In this document: one piece after another, positions 45,295 to 59,439 of the stretch
Layout: every line of letters begins with the position of its first letter
Numbering within the stretch: position 1 is the stretch's first letter
NCBI RefSeq assembly: GCF_024166365.1
Contig: NC_064819.1
Location: 116,046,293 to 116,110,292 of the forward strand
Length of the DNA: 64,000 bases
From: Elephas maximus indicus
Taxonomy: Eukaryota > Chordata > Mammalia > Proboscidea > Elephantidae
Direction: 5' to 3'
Position numbers and translations under genes: made by a program
Notes under the pieces: model-generated
The model's input: the letters and a program-made list of their open reading frames with translations, nothing else
Databases searched by the model: none
Told to the model about the DNA's origin: nothing

Positions 45295-45965
45295 CCTTCT
45301 GGGCATATGGGAGGAAATTACATTTCCTGCCTCATTGCAGTTACATGGGGCCATGTGACTGTTATGGCCAATGGAATGTGGAAAGAAGTGATTCCTGCTA
45401 TTTCCAGGTCTATCCCATAAGAAATCCTCCTGTGTGATCCAGCATGCTCTCTCTCTTCTTTCTTTTATGGGATGGGTGCAGATGATCTAACTAAAATCTC
45501 CAAGGCTTCAGAGCAGTGGTTCTCACAGTTAGCATGCAGCAAAATTGAAGACCATGCCCAGGGTCACTCTTCCTCAAAGGGGTTAATAGGGAATTAAGTC
45601 CTATAAAAATGATTTTTTTTTAAATGATTTTAAGGACTTTTGTCAATTCTTGCAAGGATGGTACATAGCTGCCATCACTATAGATGTGTAGGATATGGTC
45701 AACTCATTGTATATAGTGGAGATCTAAGTGCTTTAGGGCTTAATTCTCTCATGGCACCCCAGTTGAAAGGGCTGCCCTAGAGGATATTAGATCCACTGAA
45801 TGAAAGGAGTTTGGGTCCCTGAATGACTGAGTGGAGCAGAGAACCACTGCTGGCCTGCACTGGATTGTGACTTGAGTAAGAAACAAACCTTAAATGGGTC
45901 ATGTGACTGAAATGTTGGAGTTATTTGTTATGTCAGTTAGCCTACCATAACTAATATAAAAAGCA
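45295..45965 (+). mobile_element. Old LTR-like mammalian repeat with an internal interruption
   Basis: GGGAGGAAATTACATTTCCT, GGGGCCATGTGACTGTTATG, GGCCAATGGAATGTGGAAAG, then after a foreign segment (about 45512-45780) GGGTCCCTGAATGACTGAGT, GGACTTGAGTAAG-type sequence and TTAGCCTACCATAACTAATA. I recognise the layout as a common mammalian LTR-type repeat but cannot name it. The interruption starts CAGTGGTTCTC, as hAT elements often do. Confidence 0.45.
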
Positions 45966-46300
45966 TGTGCAATATGTTGTGGCTACAAGAAGAACAGAGA
46001 ATTAAGAACTTCCCATAATTTATTCTACTTGGAATAATGATCGAGTATTTGCTTGGGGTTGGGTTGAGCTGGAGGAGAAGAGATGTGGTTAAGGTTCAGG
46101 CTGGACAAGTAGGCAGTGGCCAGATTATCAAGAGTCTTGTATGCCTTGCTAGGCAGTTTGGGATTTATCCTGAAAGTGATGGGATGCCATTTAATATGAG
46201 ACTTTGCACTGGCCAGAGAGTTAAAAAATTGCCAAACTTCTGAATACTGCTTTCAAGTACATCTTTTGTAATCAGGTGGAACTAAGGACCTAATGGGAGC

Positions 46301-46361
46301 CAAAACCAAAAAACCAAACCCAGTGCCGTGGAGTCAAAACCGACTCATAGCGACCTTGTAG
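46301..46361 (-). mobile_element. 61-bp AfroSINE tail with TSD
   Basis: CAAAACCAAAAAACCAAACC, CAGTGCCGTGGAGTCAAAAC, CGACTCATAGCGACCTTGTA. Perfect CTAATGGGAGC copies flank it (46290-46300 and 46362-46372). Confidence 0.93.
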
Positions 46362-46372
46362 CTAATGGGAGC

Positions 46373-47944
46373 AGAAACTTAAAATGATGACCACATTTTG
46401 CTCTGCAATGACAATAGCAGGATAAATGCATAATTAAACTGGTGAAGGTTTCCTTTACCTGGCTGGGAATCAGGTTATATTTGCCATTCATTTTAAATGA
46501 CCACCTGCCCTGGAAATGTTCAGAGAAGGCAGGTAAGAAGTACTGCTAAAACCAGCATGTTTATATATATATATATTTTTCTATGCTGTTACACAATTGA
46601 TGTATCAGCATACTGAGCCAAGCAGAGCAACAAAACAATACAATTAGGAATAGTAAGCCTAGGGCAACAACAGCTACTCCTGCTTTATGTAGATACCTCA
46701 GTGTTAGAATCTGAAGTAGAATCCTGAGTGAGCACCATCCTCTGGATGTTCATTCAGTTAGGAATATTAGTGCAAAGATGAAAAATCAGGAGGGGCTGCT
46801 ACTCTTCACCTTCACCTCAAAGTGTAATGGTACTTAAATGGGACCTCTTGTGCCTAATTTTGCTTGGCTTTTGTTTTTAGTGGTCAATTTATTTTTGATG
46901 TCTGAAAAGTGGGGATGACTATATAAATCTACAGACATGCACACACAAACATAGTTTCATAAGCTTATATTGTTCTCTTGGGTTGAAAGTTAGGAAAGGA
47001 AAAAACAAAAAACTTTGGGAAATGCTAGTGTACTTCCTTCTAGGAAGCTTAATGACTATCCAGAAGGAAACCTAAGAAATTAGGAAGCAAGTTTTCCTGA
47101 GTGTTTCTCTAAGTCATATTTTCCAATCTATTATGAAAAACCTGAATAGGGCAGTCATTTTTAGATGGCTTTGACCTTTAACAAGAAGGAGCCAATTACA
47201 TTCAACACTATCTAGTTCACAATCTGTCATGGTGCTGACTGGGCCTGCTTTCCTTGAGAAAGCTTATATTTGTTCTTTCTTGCTTCTATGGGCCTTGCCG
47301 CTGATGATTCCTCTAATGCAGGAAGCTTCACTTGCAAAGAATCATATACGGAACCAGGCTTCCTTCCTCAGAAGCAGGATGGATGAAGGACAGAAGATTG
47401 ACCAGCCACATCACACGATTATGCTGCATTCATATGGGCGTTTCCTGGATCTGTCTGCGAAGGGATCTGTATGGTGTGGAGAAGTTACCCAGCAGCTCCG
47501 TGTTTGTTTTCACATTGAAAGCAGGTGTACCACCTGTCACTTGCCTCCCAGAAATGTTTGTAGAGTTGATGAAGTCATATACTTGAGGTTGATCACCTAT
47601 TTCCTAAAAAGAGGTGGGTGTGAGATTATTAACTCCTCAAAGAGTCATTCTAAAATGATTAGTAATTAAAGAGTTATTTACTGTTGATTTCTAGGGAAGT
47701 TTTCCTATAAAAATATTGATTTTGCCTGTGGAATGGTCTCTACCATACAAGTAAAATTTCTCTTGTGGCTTTATAGGAAAACTGGAAATGATCAGAGATT
47801 AAACTGATCCCTAAGCAGAAGCTCTTCCAAGGAAAAATGTGCAACACAGTGAATTGATTACAAGCATGAGTTTGGAGCCAAACTGTCTTGAGTTCAAAGC
47901 TCAGTACTTGCCATCTGACCCAGGGCAAGTCTCTTAACCTTTCT
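46373..47944. other. Unique-looking DNA with a 146-residue open frame
   Basis: The frame at 47229-47669 (+) is the longest outside recognised elements. It begins in a favourable context (GTCATGG) and has a hydrophobic stretch at about residues 12-30 (FLEKAYICSFLLLWALPL), but no domain or homologue I recognise. Not called as a gene. A short (TA)n lies at 46561-46576. Confidence 0.4.
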
Positions 47945-48730
47945 TTTTTTAGATTAAAAAAAAAAAGAATTAGTTTCTTACTAAACAATCTGTATACATA
48001 TTGTTCTGTGACCTTGGATGCCAATCCCACGATGTGACATGTCAACATTCTCCCCTTCTCGACCTTTGGTTCCCTATTTCCATTTGTCCAGTTTTCCTGT
48101 CCTCTCCCACCTTCTGGTCCTTGTCCCTGGGCTGGTGTGCCTATTTAGTCTCGTATACAATATTATTGTATTATTATTTATTTTATGGGCCTGCCTAATC
48201 TTTGGCTGAAGGGTGAACCTCATGAGTGACTTCAGTACTGAGTTAAAAGGGTGAGCAAGGGCCATCCTCTCGGATTTCTCCAGTCTCCATAAGGATTAGA
48301 ATTTTGTTCTACATTTTTCTCCAGCTCTGTCTGGGACAGTCTACTGTGATTCCTGTCAGAGCAATTGGTGGTGGTAGCTGGGCACCATCTAGTTGTGCTG
48401 GACTCAGTCTGTGGAGGCTGTGATAGTTGTGGTCCACTAGTCCTTTGGACTAATCTTTCCCTTGTGTCTTTGGTTTTCTTCATTCTCCCTTGCTCCAGTC
48501 AGGGTGGGACCAGTGGAATATCTTAGATGGCCACTCACAAACTTTTAAGATCCCATATGCTACTTACCAAAGTAGGATGTAGAACATTTTCCTTATAAAC
48601 TATGTTATGGGAATTGAGCTAGATGTCCCCCAAGACCATGGTCCCCAGTCCTCAGTCCAGTAATTCGGTCCCTCGAGGAGTTTAGATGTCTCCTTGAAAC
48701 TTCTATGACTTTGCCTTGATCAGGTTGTGT
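47945..48730 (-). mobile_element. LINE (L1-like) 3' UTR, antisense
   Basis: An oligo-T start, then GTGACATGTCAACATTCTCC, CTGGGCACCATCTAGTTGTG, TCTTAGATGGCCACTCACAA and GACCATGGTCCCCAGTCC. Same family as 28471-29280 and extends slightly further toward ORF2. It abuts the RTE fragment that follows. Confidence 0.65.
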
Positions 48731-48744
48731 TGACTTCCCAAGAA

Positions 48745-50115
48745 GTCAAGAGCTAGTTTCAGAGTCTCTTTTGACATCCATTTTGGTCTTTCTTTCCTGT
48801 GTTTTTTTTAATGACCTCTTGCTTTCTTCACGTATGATGTCCTTGATGTTATTTCGCAACTCATCTGGTCTTTAGTCATTAGCGTTCAATGTGTCAAATC
48901 TATTTTTGAGATGATCTCTAAATTCAGGTGGGCTATACTCAAGGTGGTACTTTGGCTTTCGTGGACTTGTTCTAATATTCTTCAGTTTCAGCTTGAACTA
49001 GCCTGTGAGCAATTGATGGTCTGTTCCGTAGTTGGCCCTGACCTTGTTCTGACTGATGTTATTGAGCTTTTCCATCTTCCCTTTTCACAGATGTAGTCGA
49101 GTTGATTCCTGTGTATTCCATCTGGTGAGGCGCACATGTATAGTTGTTGTTTATGTTGTTGAAAAAAGGTATTTGCAATAATGAATAAGTCCTTGGTCTT
49201 GCAAAATTCTATCATGCAATCTCCAGCTTTGTTTCTATCACCAAGGCCATAATTTTCCAATCCTTCACCTTTGTTTCCAACTTTTGCATTCCAATCACCA
49301 GTAATTATCAATGCATCTTGATTCCATATTTGATCAATTTCAGAATGCAGAAGTTGGTAAAAATCTTCAATTTCTTCATCTTTGGCTTTAGAGGTTGGTA
49401 AGTAAATTTGAATAATATTTGTATTAACTGGTCTTCCTTGAACATTTTTTTCCTTGTAGGCGTATGGATATTATCCTATCACTGATAATGTTGTACTTCA
49501 GGATAGATCTTGAAATGTTCTTTTTTTACAATGAATGGGGTGCCATTCCTCTTCAATTTGTTATTCCTGGCATAGTAGAACATATGACTGTCTGATTCAA
49601 AATGGCCAATACCAGTTCATTTCAGCTCACTAACGCCTAGGATATGGATAGATTTTTATGTGTCCCATTGCATTTTCTATGATTTCCAATTTTCCTATAT
49701 TCATACTTCATATATTCCAAGTTCTGATTTTCAGTGGGTGTTTGCAGCTGTTTTTTCTCATTTTGAGTCATGCCACATCAGCAAATGAAGGTCCCTAAAG
49801 CTTGACTCTATCCATGTCATTAAGGTCAACTCTACTTTGAGGAGGCAGCTCTTCCCCAGTCACATTTTCAGTGCCTTGTAAACTGAGGGGTTAACATTCC
49901 AGCAGTAGTGTATTAGACAATGTTCTGCTGCTGTTCATAAGGTTTTCACTGGCTAGCTTTTTTCAGAAGTAGACCACCAGGTCCTTCTTCCTAGTCTGTC
50001 TTAGTCTGAAACCTGTCTGCCATGGGTCACCCTGCTGGTATTTGAACACTGGTGGTGTAGCTTCCAGCATCACAGCAACAGGAAAGCACCTATAGTAGGA
50101 CAAGCTGACAGACCC
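48745..50115 (-). mobile_element. RTE LINE 5' half with endonuclease region, antisense
   Basis: On the minus strand the element runs from a 5' UTR end near 50115 through an apurinic-endonuclease-like domain and then stops. The frame 49311-48988 shows the endonuclease motifs GDWNAKVG, DCMIEFCKTKDL and SPDGIHRNQLDYI; Asp and Asn of GDWN and the RNQLDYI block are typical of RTE/BovB endonucleases. After 48988 it parallels the connector segment of 10379-9909. The reverse transcriptase and the 3' end are absent, the opposite of usual 5' truncation. Upstream codons are broken, so it is inactive. Confidence 0.85.
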
Positions 50116-50178
50116 GTGGGGGTATGTATGCATGTATGTATGTATGTATCTGTCTGTCTTTCTGTCTCTCTATCTTCC
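50116..50178. repeat. (ATGT)n and (CTGT)n microsatellite
   Basis: Compound ATGT, CTGT and CTCT units start directly at the RTE 5' end. Confidence 0.85.
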
Positions 50179-51075
50179 ATATTGGAAAACAAATCCTGTT
50201 GGATATAAGGCCTTTACTTATGTTTAGAACCCCTTCCTTATTTTCTCATGGAGTATTCTAGGTATTAAAAGTAATCATGATAATCAGTTTCCTGGGTTAT
50301 TAACACATCTTTTTGCATGGCTATTGCCTTCCCAATAACTGTAAATTTCCGGTCTGTCTGTAAAATTTCTCATCTGTAAAATCTGTCCCTCTTTTTATGT
50401 ATTAAAAGATTTATGATAGTCACTGTTCTCTTAAGAAAAATTTACTTCTGCTAGAGCTGACCCATTTCTCGGTGGGCACTCCTAGAATATTTGATCAAGA
50501 TGGTTCCTAGAAATCATATGACTAGGAGCATAAATGCAGGGATGGAACTCAGAGAGAAAAATGGAGGAACACGTATATTAATATGATTAGAGTAACTTCA
50601 AACAGGTAAATATTTAACAGCATGCCAATGTCTTACTAGGCATATAGTTAGCCTTCACAGAGCAAATAAATCCCATTACTTTTTCTGATCTCCTCAGTCT
50701 CCTTGCTTTCAGGCTAAATTGTACCTCATCATTCCAAACAGATGAATGCCTGATCAGTTTTTGTGTGTGTGTGTGTGTGTGCTGGACTTTCATCAACTTA
50801 AGTTTAAATTTCCAAAGATACAGTGATTTTGGGATTTATGATGATCTTTTTTGTTTGAGACTACTTTAAATGAAATCACAAAGTAGTGTGCAGCAAGGTG
50901 AAATTGGGTTTTATTTGTTGGTTGGTTTGTTCAGGCATTTTTTGTTTAGTACGTTATTGGCCTTTAGTTTCTTCCTCTGAAAATTTGAGGTTTCAACAAG
51001 ACAATCCTTTCCAGAAACAGAAGTCTATGAAAATTTTAAAGAATTCTTAAAAATTATAGATCTTTAAATTTTTAT
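50179..51075. other. Non-coding DNA, no gene
   Basis: A (GT)n run at 50763-50781 is the only repeat recognised. Confidence 0.45.
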
Positions 51076-51265
51076 GATATATATATATATAAAACCCAGT
51101 GCTGTCAAGTCGATTCTGACTCACAGCGACCCTATAGGACAGAGTAGAACTACCCCATAGAGCTTCCAAAGAGCACCTGGTGGATTCAAACTGCTGACCT
51201 CTTGGTTAACAGCCATAGCACCTAACCACTATGCCACTAGGGTTTCCATATATATATATATATAC
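51076..51265 (-). mobile_element. AfroSINE, antisense, inserted into (TA)n
   Basis: SINE body at about 51091-51247: CAGTGCTGTCAAGTCGATTC, CAGAGTAGAACTACCCCATA, TTGGTTAACAGCCATAGCAC, head CCACTATGCCACTAGGG. A TA repeat lies on both sides (51076-51090 and 51248-51265), so the target was a TA microsatellite or the duplication expanded. Confidence 0.9.
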
Positions 51266-51549
51266 TGCTATGGGAAAAGATCTGTAAGATCTATTTTATC
51301 CTTTCAACTCAAATGAAAGGGACTGAATTCTCAAGCATGACGTTGCCATCTGTGCCTTTTCCTACATGGTTAATAATGGTTTTAGTAGACCAGGTGAAGT
51401 TAGAAATTTGTTAGAGAAAGAATGACATCATTGTACAACTAAATGTGTATATTCATAAAGCTACTGGGGCAACAACTTATCACTATAAAATAGGAGATAA
51501 ATGTTTCTCTTTCCTTTTGTTCCCCTGGACTCCAGTCTTACACTAATAA
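51266..51549. other. Non-coding DNA, no feature recognised
   Basis: Nothing called. Confidence 0.4.
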
Positions 51550-51755
51550 TAACTGCTACTAGTTTTTTTTAGGCATTTGGTGTGTGCTGGGCACTGTGCT
51601 GAGTGTTTTATGCTCTTTATTTCTCTTTTAGTCTTTACAAGACCTATGACATGGATGTAATAGTGTACTTACTAAGCCATAGTTGAGGGCACTGGAACTT
51701 GGAGAGATTAAGTAAATAACACACAGCCAGTATTAGTGTTGGGAGTCTATCCCAT
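51550..51755 (-). repeat. MIR SINE, antisense
   Basis: TTTGGTGTGTGCTGGGCACT, GTGCTGAGTGTTTTATGCTC, TTGGAGAGATTAAGTAAATA and ACACACAGCCAGTATTAGTG. Confidence 0.75.
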
Positions 51756-53475
51756 CTCAGTAGACAACTCTTTAGCCGCAAATAATTTAGTGATATTTCT
51801 CACCTTCATTGCTTTGGTTATGATGTTCTCTTTGCCTACCGTGTTCATCCTCTACCTCTGCATGTTGAAAATCGACATGTCCTTGAAGACCCAACTGAAA
51901 GTTACCTCTTCTTTGTAAACTTCTATTGGCCTAGTCAGAGTTAAGCATTCCCTCTTCAGTGCTCCCTCCCGTGAAACTTATATGTATTTTAATGTACTAA
52001 TACTTTTATGGAATGAACAAATCAAATCTTGTAGTATAACTATTAGTGTCCATGTTTGCCTTTCCCACTAGAACACAAGGAACCTGAAGGATAAGACTGA
52101 CCATTTACTGCAAATTCCTTGAGGGCAAAGACAGCGTCTTAATCATTTGTGTGATTATTTACATTTATTTGTATCTCATCTTGTTTTAGAGAGGGTTTAA
52201 GAATACAGAAAATATAATCAGATAGCATAAGAAAGAAAGCAAAGGCAAGGGCATGAAGTGGAATCAGGAAAGAGAGTTAACAACGCTTACCATAATGATC
52301 AACATATGAATTTATTTTGAAAACAAGTTTTCTAGCAGCTCACTTATTCCTTTTGTATTCTTAATGCCAAGAGCAGGGTCTGGCATATACAGGAATTGTT
52401 AAATACTTACATACCAGATCTGGACCCCCCTGTGTTTCTAGAGAAAGAGTAAGCACAATGTGCCGTCAAAATTCTCTGGTCTAGCAAAATGTTCATTAAG
52501 ACAGTCCCTAAATCTGAATCAACTTTGCACAGTCAGATTTTTTCAGAAATCATTTGAATCCAGCCTAAAGCTATGTCTGTACACAGAAATTAAAGTGAAG
52601 GACTAAGGTAACCATGCAGATAATTAAGAAAAAAAAAATCTACCTTTTACTTTAAGGATATTTTTCTTTTGTTTGTGGAATTATTGGCTAACTGCAAGGA
52701 TTCCTTTACTTTGTCAGCTTAGCAGTGTAGTTCAAACCAGTTGATCTGCATGAATCATTTAGGTTTTGTCACAAAGTCAGGCAAATATGTACAAAGTTTG
52801 GATGACAGAGACAATTCTTTCGGCCTTCTGACTGATTTTAATTCATTCTTACCACACAGTCCAATGTTCTCAACTGATTTCTAGCTTTTCATTTCACTCT
52901 GATCTGTGTAGACTCTCCCTAGCTTTTCCATGCTTAATTGTTCCACATGAGAAATTCATTTTTTAAACAAGAATAAAGGCATGACTTATCTATGCTAAAA
53001 TGACAAATGAATTTGGACCATTAAAAATCCAGCTTGCGAGCAGCCAGCCAAGATACAATTGGTCTCTATTCTCCTAGAGCAGTTGAAGAAGGAGATTCAG
53101 GAATTGGAAATAGAAATGGTCTAACTGTGTTCATGAACCACGACTGCCTCCTTTGCTATGAGACCAGAAGAAATGGGTGGTACATGGCTGGCTACCAGTA
53201 CTGAATGTTTTGATTGAGGACCCAATAGCTATGAAACAGAACATCAAATTCCTATGGAAATCAGACTTACTGGATCCATTTAGACTGGGGGAATCTTGAA
53301 TCTATTGCCTTGAAATATTCTTTAAACCTTGAACCAAAATTATCACATGGAGTTCTCTGTAAACAAAACAATAGTTTAGCTCAATTGATAATGTCTTGAA
53401 CTTTTCACTCTTTTAAATAATTATCTATTATGATCAAGGTGACAACAGTATATCTAAAGCGCAGATGAGAACTTT
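51756..53475. other. Unique-looking non-coding DNA
   Basis: No gene or repeat recognised. Confidence 0.4.
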
Positions 53476-53640
53476 AAGGGGCATAGGGAGTAGTTAATGG
53501 TGGGGAAAAATATAGGTAGAGATAATGAGAATGGTGACACAATGTGAAGAATGTAACCAATGGCATTGATAGGTACATGTAGAAATTGTTGAATGGGTAT
53601 ATGTTTTGTTGTGTATATTTTCATTAAAAAAAAAAAAAAT
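53476..53640 (+). mobile_element. L1 3' UTR end with poly(A)
   Basis: ATGTGAAGAATGTAACCAAT, AGGTACATGTAGAAATTGTT, GAATGGGTATATGTTTTGTT, then TTTTCATTAAAAAAAAAAAA. Compare the related L1 terminus at 63430-63520 (TGTACATGTGAAGATTGTTG). Confidence 0.7.
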
Positions 53641-53780
53641 CCACGTTGATATCCAGGGAGATTTTCTGGGATTGAACAAAAGGAAGCCGGCCCAAACCAG
53701 AAATTCCTTCTTATAGTCAGGCCATTCTAGGCCAAAGTAAACCTCAAATCCTTATTGCAGTCAGTACAACATATCATATT

Positions 53781-55576
<1,796 letters not shown>

Positions 55577-55592
55577 AAGATAGTAATTTAAG
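55577..55592. repeat. Target-site duplication, 3' copy
   Basis: AAGATAGTAATTTAAG, directly after the poly(A) tail of the pseudogene. Confidence 0.95.
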
Positions 55593-58064
55593 TAAGGTAC
55601 CACATAAAATATGGAACATTATTATTATCTTCTCACTTAACTCAAGAGGATCTGCCTTTATTCTTTAAGCGAATGCTGATGAGCTTAGCACGTTTATATG
55701 ACCAACTGGTAGGACTTACTGAAATGAAAACCAATGTTTTACTTGGGATTGATATATAAATATATTAGTAAGAAATGGTATTAATTCACTTATTGCTTTC
55801 TTTTTCTCTTATAGGAAGATGAAAAATAAAGTTCTTCTTGAATGAAAGTAGAAACAAAGATCAACATTTATCGAATAAAAGGCATTGAGCCTAAGAATGG
55901 AATTTGTTGGACCTACTCATAGAATCTGGGCAACCAGCCTATTATCTTGAGTCTTCACCTCAATTTATTTTAGAAGCTACATAATAGTTTATGACTCTTT
56001 TTTGCTTTTAGGAAAAAAGGGAATAAGAGGACTCTTTATAACTCTCCCATTTATTTATTTTAGGATGTGTTGTTTACTATTAGCATTACCATTTAGAACT
56101 ATTATTTCCCAGTTTTAGTTCAATTTACATCTATTAGATGTAAAGATAGAGCAGTTTTTACCCCCTGATGGAAATGAAAAATGGTGACTGTTAATGTCTT
56201 TCAGCACAATTACTGTGCTTGTTATGATGATTAGTTGAACTCATTGGAACAGATATAATGGCTAACTTTAGCTATGTCTACAGAATGGCAGTATGCAGAT
56301 CATTTGCTGAAAAAAAAAGTACAATAGCATTCAGTACATCTGACTTGATTTTTATTATAAACAATAAAATATATCATTAAAGAGGCTACTATTTGATTTT
56401 TATGTACTCCATCTGATCAGCTGGACTGGAGATTGTAGAGTGCAGATGTCCACTTGGGTTTCAACACATGCGTGCTCTGTCTCTCTTTTCTTTTCTTCTC
56501 CTAGTTGAATAGTTCTGTTTATGTTACTTGGGAAAGGATAGCCACCATAATATGAAGCATCATTACTAGATCTAAATGATGCCCGATTCAGAAGGATCCA
56601 CGAAAGGTAGAGTATTGACAGGAGAAACTCAGCAAACTTGGCACACAGTATAGGAAGAGACCCTAATCAGTGTGTTGGATCTATTTAATCACAATCAGAG
56701 ATAGTAATTGACTTGGATGCAGCCTACTAAGTACTTGGCACAGATCTGGAAAACATAATGCAGAGCAAAGACTGACTAAAAGTTGCTTCAAGGGCCTTAG
56801 ACTAGGGATCACATTTCTTCTGTGACAAAACTACATTATAATCTGACGTCTTTCCTCTTGGGCTACCTAGACACACTTCTCTTATTGTGAAAATGAATAC
56901 ACATGAACAGCAGAGGTGTACGTTCCTGATGTTTTCTGTGCCTTTCTAGGCAGGTAGAGGAGGCTGTGTAAAGAAGTTTAGTGACTCATGCTGTCTACAC
57001 ACCCATCACTGGGTTTCAATTTGTCACCTGAAAACTAATGTGCTCTGACAGCTGAAGTTCTAATATTGGCTGAGCTGTGACCAGATTAGTTCAACCTTAG
57101 TGTATCCAAACAGTCTGGGAACTTGGGTCCTGATAAAAGAATGAGTCATCAAATAACCTCTGGGTTTTGAGGTTGTGGTAGGCAACAACATACTGAGTTT
57201 CATTCCTTTGGTCTACTTAGTGAGTCTGACTTATTTTCTGGGTCTTTTGCGAAGCACTCTCTTGCCAGCTTTAGATCCCTAAATTGTCCACACCAACTAT
57301 ACTGATGCTGTTGCTGCTCCTACATGATTTTGAGGCTTTTCGAGAGGTGAAGGTAATTGTTCCAATAGTGACACCTTTCACTGCCAGACCACATGTGATT
57401 CTGGTCTTTAGTCCACAAGAGGCTGCAGTGGTTTGGAAACTCTAGCGCTATGCGCAGTTGAATCTCATCATAAGGACTTATCTGCTCTATTGCCAAGATG
57501 CCAGTAGAGCAAGATCAGTGCTCCCAATTTGTTGATGACCCTTTCTACCCCTTCATAGAAGTGTTCTCATTAGTGGAACGCTGCCCACTTTGTGTCTTCT
57601 GTTCCACCACTGAGCTAGGCCAAGGACTTTGTGAGATTCTCTAAGAGATTATTAACTCTGTCATGATTGGGAGAGTTGGAGACCAAGCATCAGCATCCAC
57701 AAACCCTCCTACAGGCTCTGTGGGTGTCGCCACCTGGAGCACATCCTAACCTAATTTATTCCTACAGGAGTTCAGAATCCATCTGTTATTTCAGTAACCT
57801 AAATTCATGACTAACTTTTTTGGTCTGGAAAATCAGTGCGTCAGAAAAGCAGCTTTCACCTCTCAGTGGTCAGCTACAGCGTCTGCACACCATGCTGGCT
57901 TTAGCTTAATTCCAAACATTTGTCGATACCTACTGTATTTCAAGTATTTAAAATAAACATACATGTTTGTGTATATACTTGAGGATATTATTTCAAAGTG
58001 AGAGACAGTCTTAGTTTCAATTCGTATCAAGCATTTAGGAAAAAACATTGGTATGAGATGTTTT
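55593..58064. other. Unique-looking non-coding DNA
   Basis: No gene, RNA or repeat family recognised. The interval 56800-57780 is less AT-rich than its surroundings and may be an unrecognised old element. Confidence 0.4.
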
Positions 58065-58490
58065 ATAATTATGAGTGTATTTACTCAGCTTCAGTTTTGT
58101 GCCAACTACCTTTCTAACTGTGAGGATAGAGCAGTGAACAAAACAGGCAGATAAACACCTTAATGCAGCTTACATTCTATTAGGGGACAGATGATAAAAT
58201 ATGTAAGTAAAATTCATGGTATGTTAGATGGTTGATGAGTGTTATTGAGAAAAATAAATCAGAGAAGGGGTTGTGTGTGGTGTTTCAGTTTTAAAATAAG
58301 GTGTTCAAAAAAGGCCTCACAGAGAAGGTAACATTTGAGCAAAGACCTAAAGAAGGGGAGCAAATAGCATCCCTGCAAAGGGGATGGCAAATGAAGAGAA
58401 GTGTGCCTGGCACATCAAAGTACAACACGGAATGGAGTGTACAAGGGCGAGTCTTGTAGGAGGTGAGGTCTGAGCACTAATGAGGGGAGG
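58065..58490 (-). repeat. L2-like LINE fragment, antisense
   Basis: GGATAGAGCAGTGAACAAAA, TGCAGCTTACATTCTATTAG, GATGAGTGTTATTGAGAAAA, GGCCTCACAGAGAAGGTAAC and ATTTGAGCAAAGACCTAAAG, in the antisense order of a widely seen old LINE end. Family name tentative. Confidence 0.55.
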
Positions 58491-58522
58491 GGATAGGTTG
58501 GAGAGGATTGATTATTGTTGTT

Positions 58523-58695
58523 GTGGAGCCCTCATAGTGCAGTGGTTAAGAGCTCTGGCTGCTAACCAAAAGGTTGGCAGATCAAATCTGCCACCTGCTC
58601 CTTGGACACCCCATGGGACAGTTCTGCTCTGTCCTATAGCGTTGCAATGGGTCAGAATTGACTTGATGGCAATGGGTTTGGTGTGTTTTTTTTTT
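58523..58695 (+). mobile_element. AfroSINE, short form
   Basis: TGGAGCCCTCATAGTGCAGT head, GCTGCTAACCAAAAGGTTGG, then CTGCTCCTTGGACACCCCAT directly, without the 42-bp AGAAAGATGTGGCAGTCTGC segment. Tail GGGTCAGAATTGACTTGATG and T-rich end. Confidence 0.92.
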
Positions 58696-59439
58696 TGGGA
58701 GTTAGTTGATGTATTTGTGTGTGTTAACCCTGTTGGAATACTGTGTCAATTCTTGTGAAGGATTGGCTGCCAAGGGAAATTTATAGATAAAATTTCTAAT
58801 ATCTATAAAATCATTCCACATGTCAGTATGTCTATGCAAGGCCATATTGGTTCAGTACATACAGTTTTACTTTGTCTTCCAAAGACTGTGATTTGGCAGC
58901 TGAGCAAGAACAACTAGTTGTGAATTTGCCACTATAAATTTTTTTAAGAACGTTTTTACTTAAAAACAAACACACAAAAAACTGCTTTTTTTTTGCTTGC
59001 ATATTTTGAGACATATCTAACACTTATTTTTTCTACTGGAAGCAATAAATAAGACAATTTTGGGTAAAAATCTCAAAACACATTGAAGAGAACAGTTTTG
59101 GGGGTAAGGGAATATATTTTTGGTGATAGCGTTATATATGGATATGGATAGGTAGAGACAAAATTGCTTTAATCTGTGTTTTACTTATCAATTATCTCAG
59201 TATTCAAATCTCATGGTAACTGACTGCATCCTTACAGTTTTGTTCCAAGAAAATTCACTGTCCTGGATGTTTCTCTTTCTTTTTTGTTTTATCATTTTTA
59301 AATGTGCCTATTTATTTGGACTCCTAGCATTGAATGATCACTGTTACCGATAATTATTTGCTTTTTTCAACTTTCAAAAATATTTACTATTTATTTAAAT
59401 TAATTTTCACATAAGAAATTCATCATAATATTTTGATTT
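58696..59439. other. Unique-looking non-coding DNA
   Basis: Nothing recognised. Confidence 0.4.

Noticed and set aside
45514..45849. Perfect 11-bp inverted repeat CAGTGGTTCTC / GAGAACCACTG suggesting a hAT-type DNA transposon of about 335 bp.
   Set aside because: The right arm lies in sequence that belongs to the surrounding LTR-like repeat (GAATGACTGAGTGGAG...), and there is no 8-bp duplication. A smaller hAT-like insertion at 45512-45780 remains possible.
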